NCBI RefSeq assembly: GCF_900269665.1
Contig: NZ_LT985361.1
Span: 7,849,694 to 7,913,693, forward strand
Length of the DNA stretch: 64,000 nt
Source of the DNA: Nocardia suismassiliense
Lineage (GTDB): Bacteria; Actinomycetota; Actinomycetes; Mycobacteriales; Mycobacteriaceae
Reading direction: 5' to 3'
The position numbers and the translations under genes are program-made. Shown here piece after piece: positions 8,680-16,847 of this stretch; within the stretch, counting starts at the first letter, position 1; each line of letters starts with the position of its first letter. The notes beneath the pieces were generated by a model that did no database searches, was not told the origin of the DNA, and saw only the letters and a program-made list of their open reading frames with translations.

Positions 8680-9276
8680 ATGATTCACACCACCCCACGC
8701 AGCGGACCAGTGGGGCCGCGCAGCCGCCTACTCGGGCTGCCGTGGATAGATCGACTACGCCCGCCCTCGGGCAGACCGGTCTACGGGGCACCACTGACGA
8801 TAGAGATAGGCGCTGCGACGGGAGTAGGGCCGACAGCCATGTCGGCCTTCGATGCGGCACTACGCGAGCTGGGAGTGGGTGATGCCAACTTGATTCGACT
8901 CTCGTCGGTCATTCCGCCACGCGCCACGCTCGAACGCACCGCACGAGTACGCAAACCGATCCCGTGGGGCGACCGCCTCTACTGCGTGTACGCGGCGCAG
9001 CACGCGCTCGAACCCGGCCAGACGGCGGCCGCCGGTATCGGTTGGGTACTGCGCGACGACGGTTCCGGCGCAGGCCTTTTCGTCGAGCACGAGGCCGAGA
9101 CCACCGAAGAGGTGACCACACTGATCCAGTCGAGCCTCGACGACATGGCACGGCATCGGCCCGAGAGCTTCGGGCCGGTCCGCATGTGCACGACCGAAGC
9201 CCGCTCCACGACCGGGCCGACCTGTGCATTGGTGCTGGCCGCCTACCGCACCGCACCGTGGGGTTGGCGCGGATGA
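8680..9276 (+). CDS. pdaD: Pyruvoyl-dependent arginine decarboxylase
   Basis: A 198-residue PvlArgDC-family protein, which cleaves itself at an internal serine to form a pyruvoyl cofactor and decarboxylates arginine to agmatine. Seen: GAATGVGPTAMSAFDAAL and the cleavage-site region IRLSSVIPPRATL near residue 72, where the second serine would become the pyruvoyl group; the C-terminal half holds GIGWVLRDDGSGAGLFVEHE. The start ATG 8680 is supported by GGAGG seven bases upstream. The stop overlaps the next start (ATGA), so the acyltransferase-like gene is translationally coupled. It is divergent from galK. Confidence 0.88.
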   Translation: MIHTTPRSGPVGPRSRLLGLPWIDRLRPPSGRPVYGAPLTIEIGAATGVGPTAMSAFDAALRELGVGDANLIRLSSVIPPRATLERTARVRKPIPWGDRLYCVYAAQHALEPGQTAAAGIGWVLRDDGSGAGLFVEHEAETTEEVTTLIQSSLDDMARHRPESFGPVRMCTTEARSTTGPTCALVLAAYRTAPWGWRG

Positions 9277-9875
9277 AAAGCTATGCCGAGGGTGCCGAGT
9301 CCGGGGTGGCCTCGCGAGGCAACGTGCACGTCACCGTGGAAAACGCGATTCCGGATGACCAAATAGCCCTATTTCAGGGCCTGTACGAAGAGGCATTCGG
9401 TCCACTACGAACCAAAGCCATCGCCAGGCAGGTGCTGCATCCTGAGGAATTTCGCGCGGAGATGGTCGATCCCCGGGTAAACAAGCATGTGGCACGCCTC
9501 GAATCCGGCGAGCCCATCGGAATGACCACGCTGACCAAGCATCTCGACACAGTCCCGTGGATCAGCCCGGAGTACTTCATCGCCCGGTATCCGGAACACG
9601 CGGCGCGCGACGCGATCTACTACGCCGGATTCACCCTTGTTGCGCCAAGTGCCCGACATGGGTCCGCATTTCATGCCATGATCGAGTCAGTTGTCCAGGT
9701 TCTCGTTGCCGATCGTGCCGCGGTCGGTTGGGACATTTGCTCGTACAACAACACTCGGTTTTCGTTCGCCGACAGTATTCGCGTCATGGCGGAGGAACAG
9801 GCGAACGTCGAGATCGTGGTGGAGGATTCGCAGATCTACTACGCGGCTCGGTTCACAGGGGATGGAGCGACCTAG
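9273..9875 (+). CDS. GNAT-like acyltransferase-type protein
   Basis: A 200-residue protein whose middle (KHVARLESGEPIGMTTLTKH, then a segment ending YYAGFTLVAPSARHGSAF) has the strand order and splayed-strand look of a GNAT N-acyltransferase, although the acetyl-CoA loop is not clearly conserved. It starts inside the stop codon of the arginine decarboxylase gene, so the two are made together. By context it might acylate agmatine or a polyamine; that is inference only. A GGDEF gene follows after 8 bases. Confidence 0.6.
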   Translation: MKSYAEGAESGVASRGNVHVTVENAIPDDQIALFQGLYEEAFGPLRTKAIARQVLHPEEFRAEMVDPRVNKHVARLESGEPIGMTTLTKHLDTVPWISPEYFIARYPEHAARDAIYYAGFTLVAPSARHGSAFHAMIESVVQVLVADRAAVGWDICSYNNTRFSFADSIRVMAEEQANVEIVVEDSQIYYAARFTGDGAT

Positions 9876-9883
9876 GGGGGCTG

Positions 9884-11464
9884 ATGACAGTCAGCGAAGA
9901 GCGTTCGGCAGACCAGCGGCGCCAGTTCCGAACACGTTGGTATGCACTCCTCCTGGGGGCAAGCGCGGCCGCGATCGCAGTGCACGTGACGGTCGACTCC
10001 CAGCTGCTGTCGTTGCTGACACTGACGATCGTGCTCGCGGGCACCGTCGCGATGATCGCTTTCGGCCTGTGGGCGTACCGCCCGCCGCACCCCTTGCCCT
10101 GGTATCTGCTGTCGGCTTCGGCGGTGCTGTCCGGCACGGGCGCCGCCCTGCGCAATATGTCCGAACACGGCCTGCACCCGCTCGACGACGTGTTCACGCT
10201 ACTCGGATATATGGGCGTCGGCCTGGCCGCGCTGATTTGGCTGCGCCCGCGTCGAGTTCGCTCGAACTATGACTTGCTGCTGGACTCCGCGCTGATCGGG
10301 CTCGGCGCTCTGCTCGCGTCCTGGACCTTTCTGATCTCACCGATCTTGCAGTCCCACGACACCACCCTGAACACGATGGTGGCCGCCACCTACCCGGTGC
10401 TGGATGCGATGCTGTTGACGCTGATCGCGCATTCGGTGGCCACCTCGATCCGCTCGGAATCCTCACTGCGGCTACTACATGTCGGCCTGATCGCCGCGCT
10501 GCTCGGCGATCTCGGCTACAGCCTCCAGACCACGGGCGCTATGACGATCGGCCGTCAGATGCTGATGGTGCCGCTACTCGCGGCGTACGCGATCGTCGGC
10601 GTCGCGGCGCTGCATCCGACGATGACGAGCCTCGGCACGCCGCGGCAGATCCACCCGCACCATTCCCGTCAGCGCGCCAGCTTCATCGCGATGGCGTTGA
10701 TCGTGGCGTCGTTGGTGCCCGTGGTCGGCTCAGCCCTGGACCCGCTGAACCGAGTGGTGGTGTCGTCGCTGTTCGCACTGCTGCTCATCGGGGTGCTGGT
10801 GCGCAGCGAGCGCGCCATCGTGCGCAGCTCGCGCAGCGAGCGGCGCGCGCAGTATCAGGCCGACCACGACGTGCTCACCGGGTTGTTGAATCGATCCGCG
10901 TTGCTACGCGCGCTGAATCGCAACAGCGAGCGCTGGGCCGAACGGCCGCTGTGTCTGCTGTTCATCGACCTGGACGGCTTCAAGATGGTCAACGACAGCT
11001 ACGGGCACGCGGTCGGCGACGAGCTGATCGCGAACGCGGCCTCGCGAATTCGACGGGTAGTGCTGCGCGAGGATGTGGTCGCGCGCTACGGCGGCGACGA
11101 ATTCGTGGTGCTGTCCCCGCTCGACCGACAGCACGCCGCGACGCTCGCCGAGCAGCTGCTCGGCGCGTTCGTCCGGCCGTTCGACCTGAGCGCGGGCGAG
11201 ATCCCGATCACCGCGAGCATCGGCATCGCCTGCGGCAGCCCGCGCAGCGCCGAATCGACCGTCTACGACCTCATCCGCGAGGCGGATTCGGCCATGTATC
11301 ACGCGAAGGAATACTCGCTCGGCTACGCGTTCCACGACGACGCGCGGCACGCGCCCGACTCCGCTGTGCGACACATGACGAACGACCCGGCGCGGCACGC
11401 CGCCACCGAGCCGGGCCGGCGGATCTGGCGCGCGAGCCCCAGGTCCACCAGCACCGCGGTCTGA
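9884..11464 (+). CDS. Membrane-bound diguanylate cyclase (GGDEF)
   Basis: A 526-residue protein: about nine hydrophobic helices over residues 20-310, then a GGDEF domain from about 330. The active-site motif RYGGDEFVVL is intact, so it should make cyclic di-GMP from GTP. The inhibitory RxxD site expected just before it reads LRED, so product feedback is probably missing. DHDVLTGLLNRSAL at the domain start is typical. ATG 9884 follows AGGGGG. No EAL domain is present. It is the third gene of a run with the arginine decarboxylase. Confidence 0.9.
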   Translation: MTVSEERSADQRRQFRTRWYALLLGASAAAIAVHVTVDSQLLSLLTLTIVLAGTVAMIAFGLWAYRPPHPLPWYLLSASAVLSGTGAALRNMSEHGLHPLDDVFTLLGYMGVGLAALIWLRPRRVRSNYDLLLDSALIGLGALLASWTFLISPILQSHDTTLNTMVAATYPVLDAMLLTLIAHSVATSIRSESSLRLLHVGLIAALLGDLGYSLQTTGAMTIGRQMLMVPLLAAYAIVGVAALHPTMTSLGTPRQIHPHHSRQRASFIAMALIVASLVPVVGSALDPLNRVVVSSLFALLLIGVLVRSERAIVRSSRSERRAQYQADHDVLTGLLNRSALLRALNRNSERWAERPLCLLFIDLDGFKMVNDSYGHAVGDELIANAASRIRRVVLREDVVARYGGDEFVVLSPLDRQHAATLAEQLLGAFVRPFDLSAGEIPITASIGIACGSPRSAESTVYDLIREADSAMYHAKEYSLGYAFHDDARHAPDSAVRHMTNDPARHAATEPGRRIWRASPRSTSTAV

Positions 11465-11465
11465 G

Positions 11466-12239
11466 CTAGTCGACCAGTTCGTCGAGCAGGCGCTTGGCGG
11501 CCTCCAGCTCGGCCTGTAACTGCTGCACCTTGGCCTCCTGCGCCTCCCTGGCCGCGTCGAGGATGCCGGCCACCACGTCGGCCACCTCGGGGTGCAGGAT
11601 CTTGGCGGCCTGCGCCACGGCCGAACTCGGCACCGCGAGCCCGCGCACGGCGCGCTTCTTGCCGCTGACCACGTCGACGGACCATTCGCCGTCGGCGGTG
11701 CCGGTCAGCGTGACGGTGACCTCCGCCGTCTTCGCCTTCGGCCGGGCGGGAGCCTTGGCGGCCTTCGCCGGGGCCGGGGTGGACTTGGCGGCGGGCTTGC
11801 CCGCACCGCCGTCCTGATCGTCGGATTCCGGCGTGCTCGCAACGGGTTTCGGGACGACCGGTGGCGGCGTGACAGAACTGGGGGTGGGTGGTGTCGCAGT
11901 GCTCGTCAAGGTCGACGGCTGGGTCACGGGTGATTCCTTCCTGGTTGTCGACTTCGGCTGGGCAGTGGAAACAGGGGCCGCCCCGCGGGGCGGTTTGGTC
12001 AACGTCACTTCTGTCGGAGAAAAGGACAGTACATCCTTCGATCCGGTGGGCCGGACCTGCAGGAAGTCTCCGTCGGCCGGGTCGCCGAGGGAGATCACCT
12101 TTCCCGACCGTCCTTCCGGCACGCCCACCGCGGCGGCGGTGAACCACACCATGGGCGGTCGGCCACCGGCGATATCCGTGGCGATCCGCTGAATCTCGCT
12201 GTCCGACAATGGCTTGGGCTTGGTTTTAGGCGACGGCAT
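11466..12239 (-). CDS. Conserved protein with Pro/Ala/Lys-rich linker (DUF6319-like)
   Basis: A 257-residue protein in three parts: an N-terminal globular region with RIATDIAGGRPPMVWFTAAA and FLQVRPTGSKDVLSFSPTEV; a low-complexity Pro/Thr/Ala/Lys linker around residues 80-160; and a C-terminal region with a short beta-rich part followed by a coiled coil (AREAQEAKVQQLQAELEAAK). I recall similar Nocardia and Rhodococcus proteins labelled DUF6319; the function is unknown. The start ATG 12239 has GGAG eight bases upstream; the frame extends to 12296 without support. Confidence 0.65.
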   Translation of the reverse strand: MPSPKTKPKPLSDSEIQRIATDIAGGRPPMVWFTAAAVGVPEGRSGKVISLGDPADGDFLQVRPTGSKDVLSFSPTEVTLTKPPRGAAPVSTAQPKSTTRKESPVTQPSTLTSTATPPTPSSVTPPPVVPKPVASTPESDDQDGGAGKPAAKSTPAPAKAAKAPARPKAKTAEVTVTLTGTADGEWSVDVVSGKKRAVRGLAVPSSAVAQAAKILHPEVADVVAGILDAAREAQEAKVQQLQAELEAAKRLLDELVD

Positions 12240-12401
12240 GGTGACTCCGAGCAATATTCGTGGATGGCTGCGTGCACAGATGATGCCGCACCGCACCGAC
12301 AGATTCGCAGGCCGCTACGAAATCGAGTCCCAGAACACGATTCTCGCGAGGCCAGCGAATATCGAGCTACGGACGTTTCCGGCGCCCGATCGCCGGTTAG
12401 C

Positions 12402-13031
12402 TCAGTCGCCGTCGAGCGGCGCGCGCAACGCCGGGAACCAAATATCGGTGAGCACCTCGGCCGCGCGTTCGGCGGAGACGTTGATGGTGCCCTGCACCGC
12501 CCAGCGGGTGAAAAAGCGCTCCAGTTGGGCGACAAGCAGTTCCACCCGCAGCCGCGCCTCGTCGGCGCGTTCGGCGGGCCAGCGGGCGAGGTAGGAGGTC
12601 ATCGCGTTGGGCAGCGCCAGGATGCCGTTGCGGGCGATCTCCCGGAATTCCGGCTCCAGCGCGGTGGCCTCGTCCCAGGCGGGCAGCAGGTCCTTGTATT
12701 CGTGGAACCAGTCGATGGCCCTGGTCACCCAGGCGACGAACTCGGCGCGCGAACCGGTGTCGAGCACCCGGTCCAGATCCTCGTAGAAGTGCAGGGCGCT
12801 GGGTGCGGTGCTCTGCTCGGCGATCGCGCGCAGTATCTCCAACTTGCTGGTGAAGTGCAGATAGAAGGTGGCCCGGCTGCAACCGACCGCCGCGACGATG
12901 TCGTCGACCCGCACCGCCGCGTAGCCGCGCGTACTGAACAGCTCCTTGGCCCCCGCCATCAGCCGGGTCCTGGTCTGCTGCTTCTGCTCGTCCCGCAGGC
13001 TGCCGCCCACCGGCGTCGAGTTCGTGCGCAA
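12402..13031 (-). CDS. TetR-family regulator of the monooxygenase operon
   Basis: A 209-residue one-domain repressor. The N-terminal helix-turn-helix (VDDIVAAVGCSRATFYLHFT, residues about 43-62) is a clear TetR DNA-binding motif; the rest is the ligand-binding helical domain. The TTG at 13031 is preceded by AAGGGG at suitable spacing. It is divergent from the flavin monooxygenase operon, and the gap holds a palindrome with flanking half-sites, so it most likely represses that operon and itself until a substrate of the pathway binds. Confidence 0.88.
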   Translation of the reverse strand: MRTNSTPVGGSLRDEQKQQTRTRLMAGAKELFSTRGYAAVRVDDIVAAVGCSRATFYLHFTSKLEILRAIAEQSTAPSALHFYEDLDRVLDTGSRAEFVAWVTRAIDWFHEYKDLLPAWDEATALEPEFREIARNGILALPNAMTSYLARWPAERADEARLRVELLVAQLERFFTRWAVQGTINVSAERAAEVLTDIWFPALRAPLDGD

Positions 13032-13115
13032 CGGCTACCCCTTGTCGGTCGAAAGTTGTGCTGACGTGCGACTTTCGCTGGAGCAAGTCTACTGGTGCCC
13101 GTGCCGTCCACGGCC

Positions 13116-13155
13116 TTCACTAGACAATACGTCATTCACTAGACACGCTGTCTAG
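13116..13155. promoter_or_regulatory. TetR operator candidate: CTAGACA-CGC-TGTCTAG plus direct repeat
   Basis: A 17-base palindrome CTAGACACGCTGTCTAG is at 13139-13155. The direct repeat TTCACTAGACA occurs at 13116-13126 and 13135-13145, giving a second half-site 19 bases away. The site lies between the divergent TetR and monooxygenase genes. Confidence 0.72.
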
Positions 13156-13265
13156 CCAGTGTTACGTTGTTGCCTACGTCACCCCCGAAGCCGCAGGGCT
13201 ACGGACGGTTTCGGCGCCGGGCGCGCCACCGCTGGTGACTCCCTCCCAGCACGAGGACAAAAGAA

Positions 13266-14633
13266 TTGACTCGAACCGATCTGCCCCGGGTCTGCGTCAT
13301 CGGCGCGGGCCCCTCCGGGATCACCGCCGCGAAACGCCTGCAGGACTTCGGCATTCCCTTCGAGGTGTTCGAAGCCTCGGACGAGGTCGGCGGCAACTGG
13401 TACTTCAAGAACCCCAACGGAATGTCGGCGTGCTACCAGTCACTGCACATCGACACCAGTAAGTTCCGCCTGGCATTCGAGGACTATCCCGCGCCTGAGG
13501 GCTGGCCGGATTTCCCGCACCATTCGCAGCTGTTCCAGTACTTCCAGGATTACGTCGACCATTTCGGCTTCCGGGACAAAATTCTGTTCAACACCAAGGT
13601 CACCGCGGCCGAGCGGCAGGCGGACGGCCGCTGGCTGGTCACCGCGTCCGACGGCCGCACCCGCGACTACGACGCGCTGATCGTCTGCAACGGTCACCAC
13701 TGGGATCCGCGCATGCCCGACTACCCCGGCGAATTCGACGGCGAACTCCTCCACAGCCACGCTTACAACGATCCGTTCGATCCGGTGGATATGCGCGGTA
13801 AGAAGGTCGTTGTCGTCGGCATGGGCAACTCCGGACTGGATATCGCCTCGGAACTGTCGCAGCGCTTCGTCGCGGCGAAGCTCACCGTCTCCGCCCGGCG
13901 CGGGGTGTGGGTGCTGCCGAAGTACGTGCACGGCAAGGTCGGCGACAAGCAGAGCGTGCCCGCGTGGATTCCGCGCAAGGTCAGCCTGAAACTCAAGCAG
14001 CGCTTCGTTCGTAAATTCCGCGGCGACATGGAGTTCTACGGGCTACCCAAACCCGATCACGCGCCGTTCGAGGCGCACCCGTCGGCCAGCGAGGAATTCC
14101 TGCACCGCGCGGGCTGCGGCGATATCGCGTTCAAGCCCGCCATCACGGCGCTGGAGGGCCCGCGCGTGCGCTTCGCCGACGGCAGCACCGAGGAGGTGGA
14201 CGTGATCGTCTGCGCCACCGGCTATCACATCAGCTTCCCGTTCTTCGCGGATCCGAACCTGGTGCCGGACGAGCAGAACCGCATGCCACTGTTCCAGCAG
14301 ATGATGAAACCGGGCGTGGACAATCTGTTCTATCTCGGCCTAGCGCAGCCGCTGCCGACGCTGGTGAACTTCGCCGAGCAGCAGAGCAAGCTGGTCGCCG
14401 CCTACCTGACCGGTAAGTACCTGCCGCCCAGCGAAGCGGACATGCACGCGGCGATCCGTGCGGCGGAGCAGCGCCGGACCGGGCGCTACTACGACTCGCC
14501 GCGGCACACCATCCAGCTCGAGTTCGAGCCGTACGTGCGCGACATGAACAAGGAAATGGCAAGGGGCGCAAAGCGTGCCGCCGCCACGGGGTACGCGCTA
14601 CCGGTGCCTGCCCGCGCACTCGAGCACGCGTGA
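13266..14633 (+). CDS. Flavin-containing monooxygenase (MymA/BVMO type)
   Basis: A 455-residue FAD/NADPH monooxygenase. FAD-binding GAGPSGITAAKRL is at residue 13, NADPH-binding GMGNSGLDIASEL near 187, and an FMO-type C-terminal ATGYHISFPF near 318. Such enzymes oxygenate soft nucleophiles or insert oxygen next to ketones. It leads an operon with an esterase, alcohol dehydrogenase and acyl-CoA ligase, the combination expected for turning a ketone or alcohol through an ester into a CoA-activated acid; it resembles MymA (Rv3083). The start is TTG 13266 after GAGGA. Confidence 0.87.
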   Translation: MTRTDLPRVCVIGAGPSGITAAKRLQDFGIPFEVFEASDEVGGNWYFKNPNGMSACYQSLHIDTSKFRLAFEDYPAPEGWPDFPHHSQLFQYFQDYVDHFGFRDKILFNTKVTAAERQADGRWLVTASDGRTRDYDALIVCNGHHWDPRMPDYPGEFDGELLHSHAYNDPFDPVDMRGKKVVVVGMGNSGLDIASELSQRFVAAKLTVSARRGVWVLPKYVHGKVGDKQSVPAWIPRKVSLKLKQRFVRKFRGDMEFYGLPKPDHAPFEAHPSASEEFLHRAGCGDIAFKPAITALEGPRVRFADGSTEEVDVIVCATGYHISFPFFADPNLVPDEQNRMPLFQQMMKPGVDNLFYLGLAQPLPTLVNFAEQQSKLVAAYLTGKYLPPSEADMHAAIRAAEQRRTGRYYDSPRHTIQLEFEPYVRDMNKEMARGAKRAAATGYALPVPARALEHA

Positions 14634-15790
14634 CAACGATGACTACTTCGGGATTCTGCGCCGCTCAATTCGCCGGCGTACGGGAACAATTGGCGAACCA
14701 GCTGGCCGCGGGCGAGGAGCTCGGCGCGGCGATCTGCGTGACGGTCGACGGCGAACCGGTGGTCGACATCTGGGGCGGGCACCGCGATATCGAGCGCACC
14801 GTGCCGTGGACCGAGGACACGCTGGTCGATGTCTTCTCGATCAGCAAGACGATGACCGCGCTGTCCGCCCTGCTGCTCGTCGATCGTGGTGAGCTGGATG
14901 TGCGACAGCGGGTCGCGCACTACTGGCCGGAGTTCGCGGCGAACGGCAAGGGCGACATCGAGATTCGGCAGCTGCTCGGGCACACCTCCGGCGTCTCCGG
15001 CTGGGAGCAACCGATCGAGCTGGCCGACATCTACGACACCGAGGCGGCCAGTGCGCGGCTCGCGGCGCAGGCGCCATGGTGGACACCAGGCACCGCGTCC
15101 GGCTATCACGCGCTCAACTACGGGCACCTCGTCGGCGAGGTGATCCGCCGCATCACCGGCCGCGGCCTCGGGCAGTTCTTCGCCGAGGAGCTCGCCGGAC
15201 CGCTGGGCGCCGACTTCCATATCGGCACCGCCCCAGAACACCATCACCGGATCGCGCCGTTGGTACCGCCGCCGATGCTGAAGTTCGATATGGCCTCGCT
15301 CGATCAGACGAGCATCCTGGTCAAGACCCTCACCAGTCCCCTGCTCGATCTCCAGGAGGCCAACAGCGCCGCCTGGCGGCAGGCCGAGATCGGCGCGGTG
15401 AACGGCCACGGCAATGCCCGGTCGGTGGCCCGGATCCAGTCGCTGGTCTCCAACGGCGGCACGATGAACGGGCGAAAGTTGCTGTCTGAGAAGACGATCG
15501 ATCTCATCTTCGAGCAGCAGTCCGACGGCCCCGATCTGGCGCTGCTGCTGCCGCTGCGCTTCGGCCTCGGCTACGGGCTGCCGCAGCGACAGACCGCACC
15601 GGAGGTACCCGACGGCCGGGTCTGCTGGTGGGCGGGGCTCGGCGGCGCCATCGTCGTCAACGACCTGGATCGCCGAATCACCTTCGCCTACACCATGAAC
15701 AAGATGGCGCCGGGACTGATCGGCTCCGCCCGCGCCGACGCCTACCTGCGCGCGGTCTTCACCGCGGTGGCTGCCGGGGCTCGCGCGTGA
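14630..15790 (+). CDS. Class C beta-lactamase-type esterase
   Basis: A 386-residue serine hydrolase of the EstB/LipL type. The nucleophile motif is SISK near residue 70 (VDVFSISKTMTALSALLLVD), the tyrosine motif is YHALNYG near 162, and LLGHTSGVSGW lies between them. No signal peptide is seen, so it is cytoplasmic and more likely an esterase than a beta-lactamase. The start GTG 14630 overlaps the monooxygenase stop; ATG 14639 is an alternative. In the operon it could hydrolyse the ester or lactone made by the monooxygenase (inference). Confidence 0.85.
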   Translation: MTTMTTSGFCAAQFAGVREQLANQLAAGEELGAAICVTVDGEPVVDIWGGHRDIERTVPWTEDTLVDVFSISKTMTALSALLLVDRGELDVRQRVAHYWPEFAANGKGDIEIRQLLGHTSGVSGWEQPIELADIYDTEAASARLAAQAPWWTPGTASGYHALNYGHLVGEVIRRITGRGLGQFFAEELAGPLGADFHIGTAPEHHHRIAPLVPPPMLKFDMASLDQTSILVKTLTSPLLDLQEANSAAWRQAEIGAVNGHGNARSVARIQSLVSNGGTMNGRKLLSEKTIDLIFEQQSDGPDLALLLPLRFGLGYGLPQRQTAPEVPDGRVCWWAGLGGAIVVNDLDRRITFAYTMNKMAPGLIGSARADAYLRAVFTAVAAGARA

Positions 15791-16830
15791 TGCGGGCACT
15801 GCAACTCACCGAGCCGGGTGTGCTGGAGCTGCGTGAGGTTCCGGTCCCCGAGATCGGCCCGACCGAGCTGCTGCTGCGGGTCGGTGCGGCCGGGATCTGC
15901 CACTCCGATCTGCATGTGCTGCACATCCCGTTCCGGCTGCGCGACGAGCCGCTGACGCTCGGGCACGAGGTCGCAGGCACCATCGAGGCGGTCGGCGCCG
16001 AGGTCGACGGCCGCACCGCCGGTGAACGCGGCATCGTCTACCTGTGCTGGTCGTGCGGCACGTGCCGGGAATGCGTGTCGGGCAACGAGAATGTCTGCCT
16101 GGCCGCGGGCCGCACCGCGATGCCGCCGTGTCCCGGCCTCGGCCCGGACGGCGGCATGGCCGAGTACATCCGCATTCCGGCAAGCTCTTTCGTGCCGATC
16201 GGCGACCTCGACTTCCGCCAGGCCGCCCCGCTCGCCGATGCCGCGCTGTCCAGCTATCACGCGATTCGTGGTGCCCGCGAACACCTTCGGCCCGGCTCGG
16301 TGGCGGTGGTGATCGGCATCGGCGGTCTCGGTCATGTCGCGGTACAGATCCTCGCCGCGACCAGCGCGACCCGAGTGATCGCGGTCGATGTCGGCGCGGA
16401 CAAACTCGCCTTGGCCACCCGGTGCGGTGCGGCCGAGGGCCTGCTCGCGGACGCCGACACCGCCCGACACATTCTCGACCGCACCGACGGTCGCGGCGCG
16501 GACGCGGTGTTCGACTTCGTCGGCGTCGATCAGACGGCCACGCTCGCCGTGGAATCGGTGGCCCCGAACGGCGCGTACCGGATGATCGGCCTCGGCGGCG
16601 GCGCACCGGAGCTCACCGCGGGTCCCGCCGGTGGGCCGGGCTGGCCGTGGGGCGCGTCGGTCCGAAAGTCCTACGGCGGCACCAAATCCGACTTGATCGA
16701 GTCCGTCGCCCTGGCCCGCTCGGGCAAGCTCACGGTCGAGATCGAGCAGTACGACCTGGCGGCCGGCCGCGAGGCGCTCGACCGGCTGGAGCGCGGCCTG
16801 GTCACCGGCCGTGCGGTATTGGTTCCGTAG
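15790..16830 (+). CDS. Zinc-dependent alcohol dehydrogenase (AdhD-like)
   Basis: A 346-residue medium-chain dehydrogenase. Catalytic zinc ligands sit in GICHSD (Cys near 37) and GHEVAG; the structural zinc is held by the four cysteines of SCGTCRECVSGNENVC near 85-100; the NAD(P)-binding loop is GIGGLGHVAVQ near 177. It interconverts alcohols with aldehydes or ketones. ATG 15790 overlaps the upstream stop by one base (TGATG). Order and type match adhD (Rv3086) in the mymA operon, as I recall it. Confidence 0.9.
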   Translation: MRALQLTEPGVLELREVPVPEIGPTELLLRVGAAGICHSDLHVLHIPFRLRDEPLTLGHEVAGTIEAVGAEVDGRTAGERGIVYLCWSCGTCRECVSGNENVCLAAGRTAMPPCPGLGPDGGMAEYIRIPASSFVPIGDLDFRQAAPLADAALSSYHAIRGAREHLRPGSVAVVIGIGGLGHVAVQILAATSATRVIAVDVGADKLALATRCGAAEGLLADADTARHILDRTDGRGADAVFDFVGVDQTATLAVESVAPNGAYRMIGLGGGAPELTAGPAGGPGWPWGASVRKSYGGTKSDLIESVALARSGKLTVEIEQYDLAAGREALDRLERGLVTGRAVLVP

Positions 16831-16847
16831 ACGAGGAAGTGCGGTAA

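Noticed and set aside
14489..15799. 436-residue minus-strand open frame
   Set aside because: Shadow of the class C esterase gene, which has full SxxK and tyrosine motifs.
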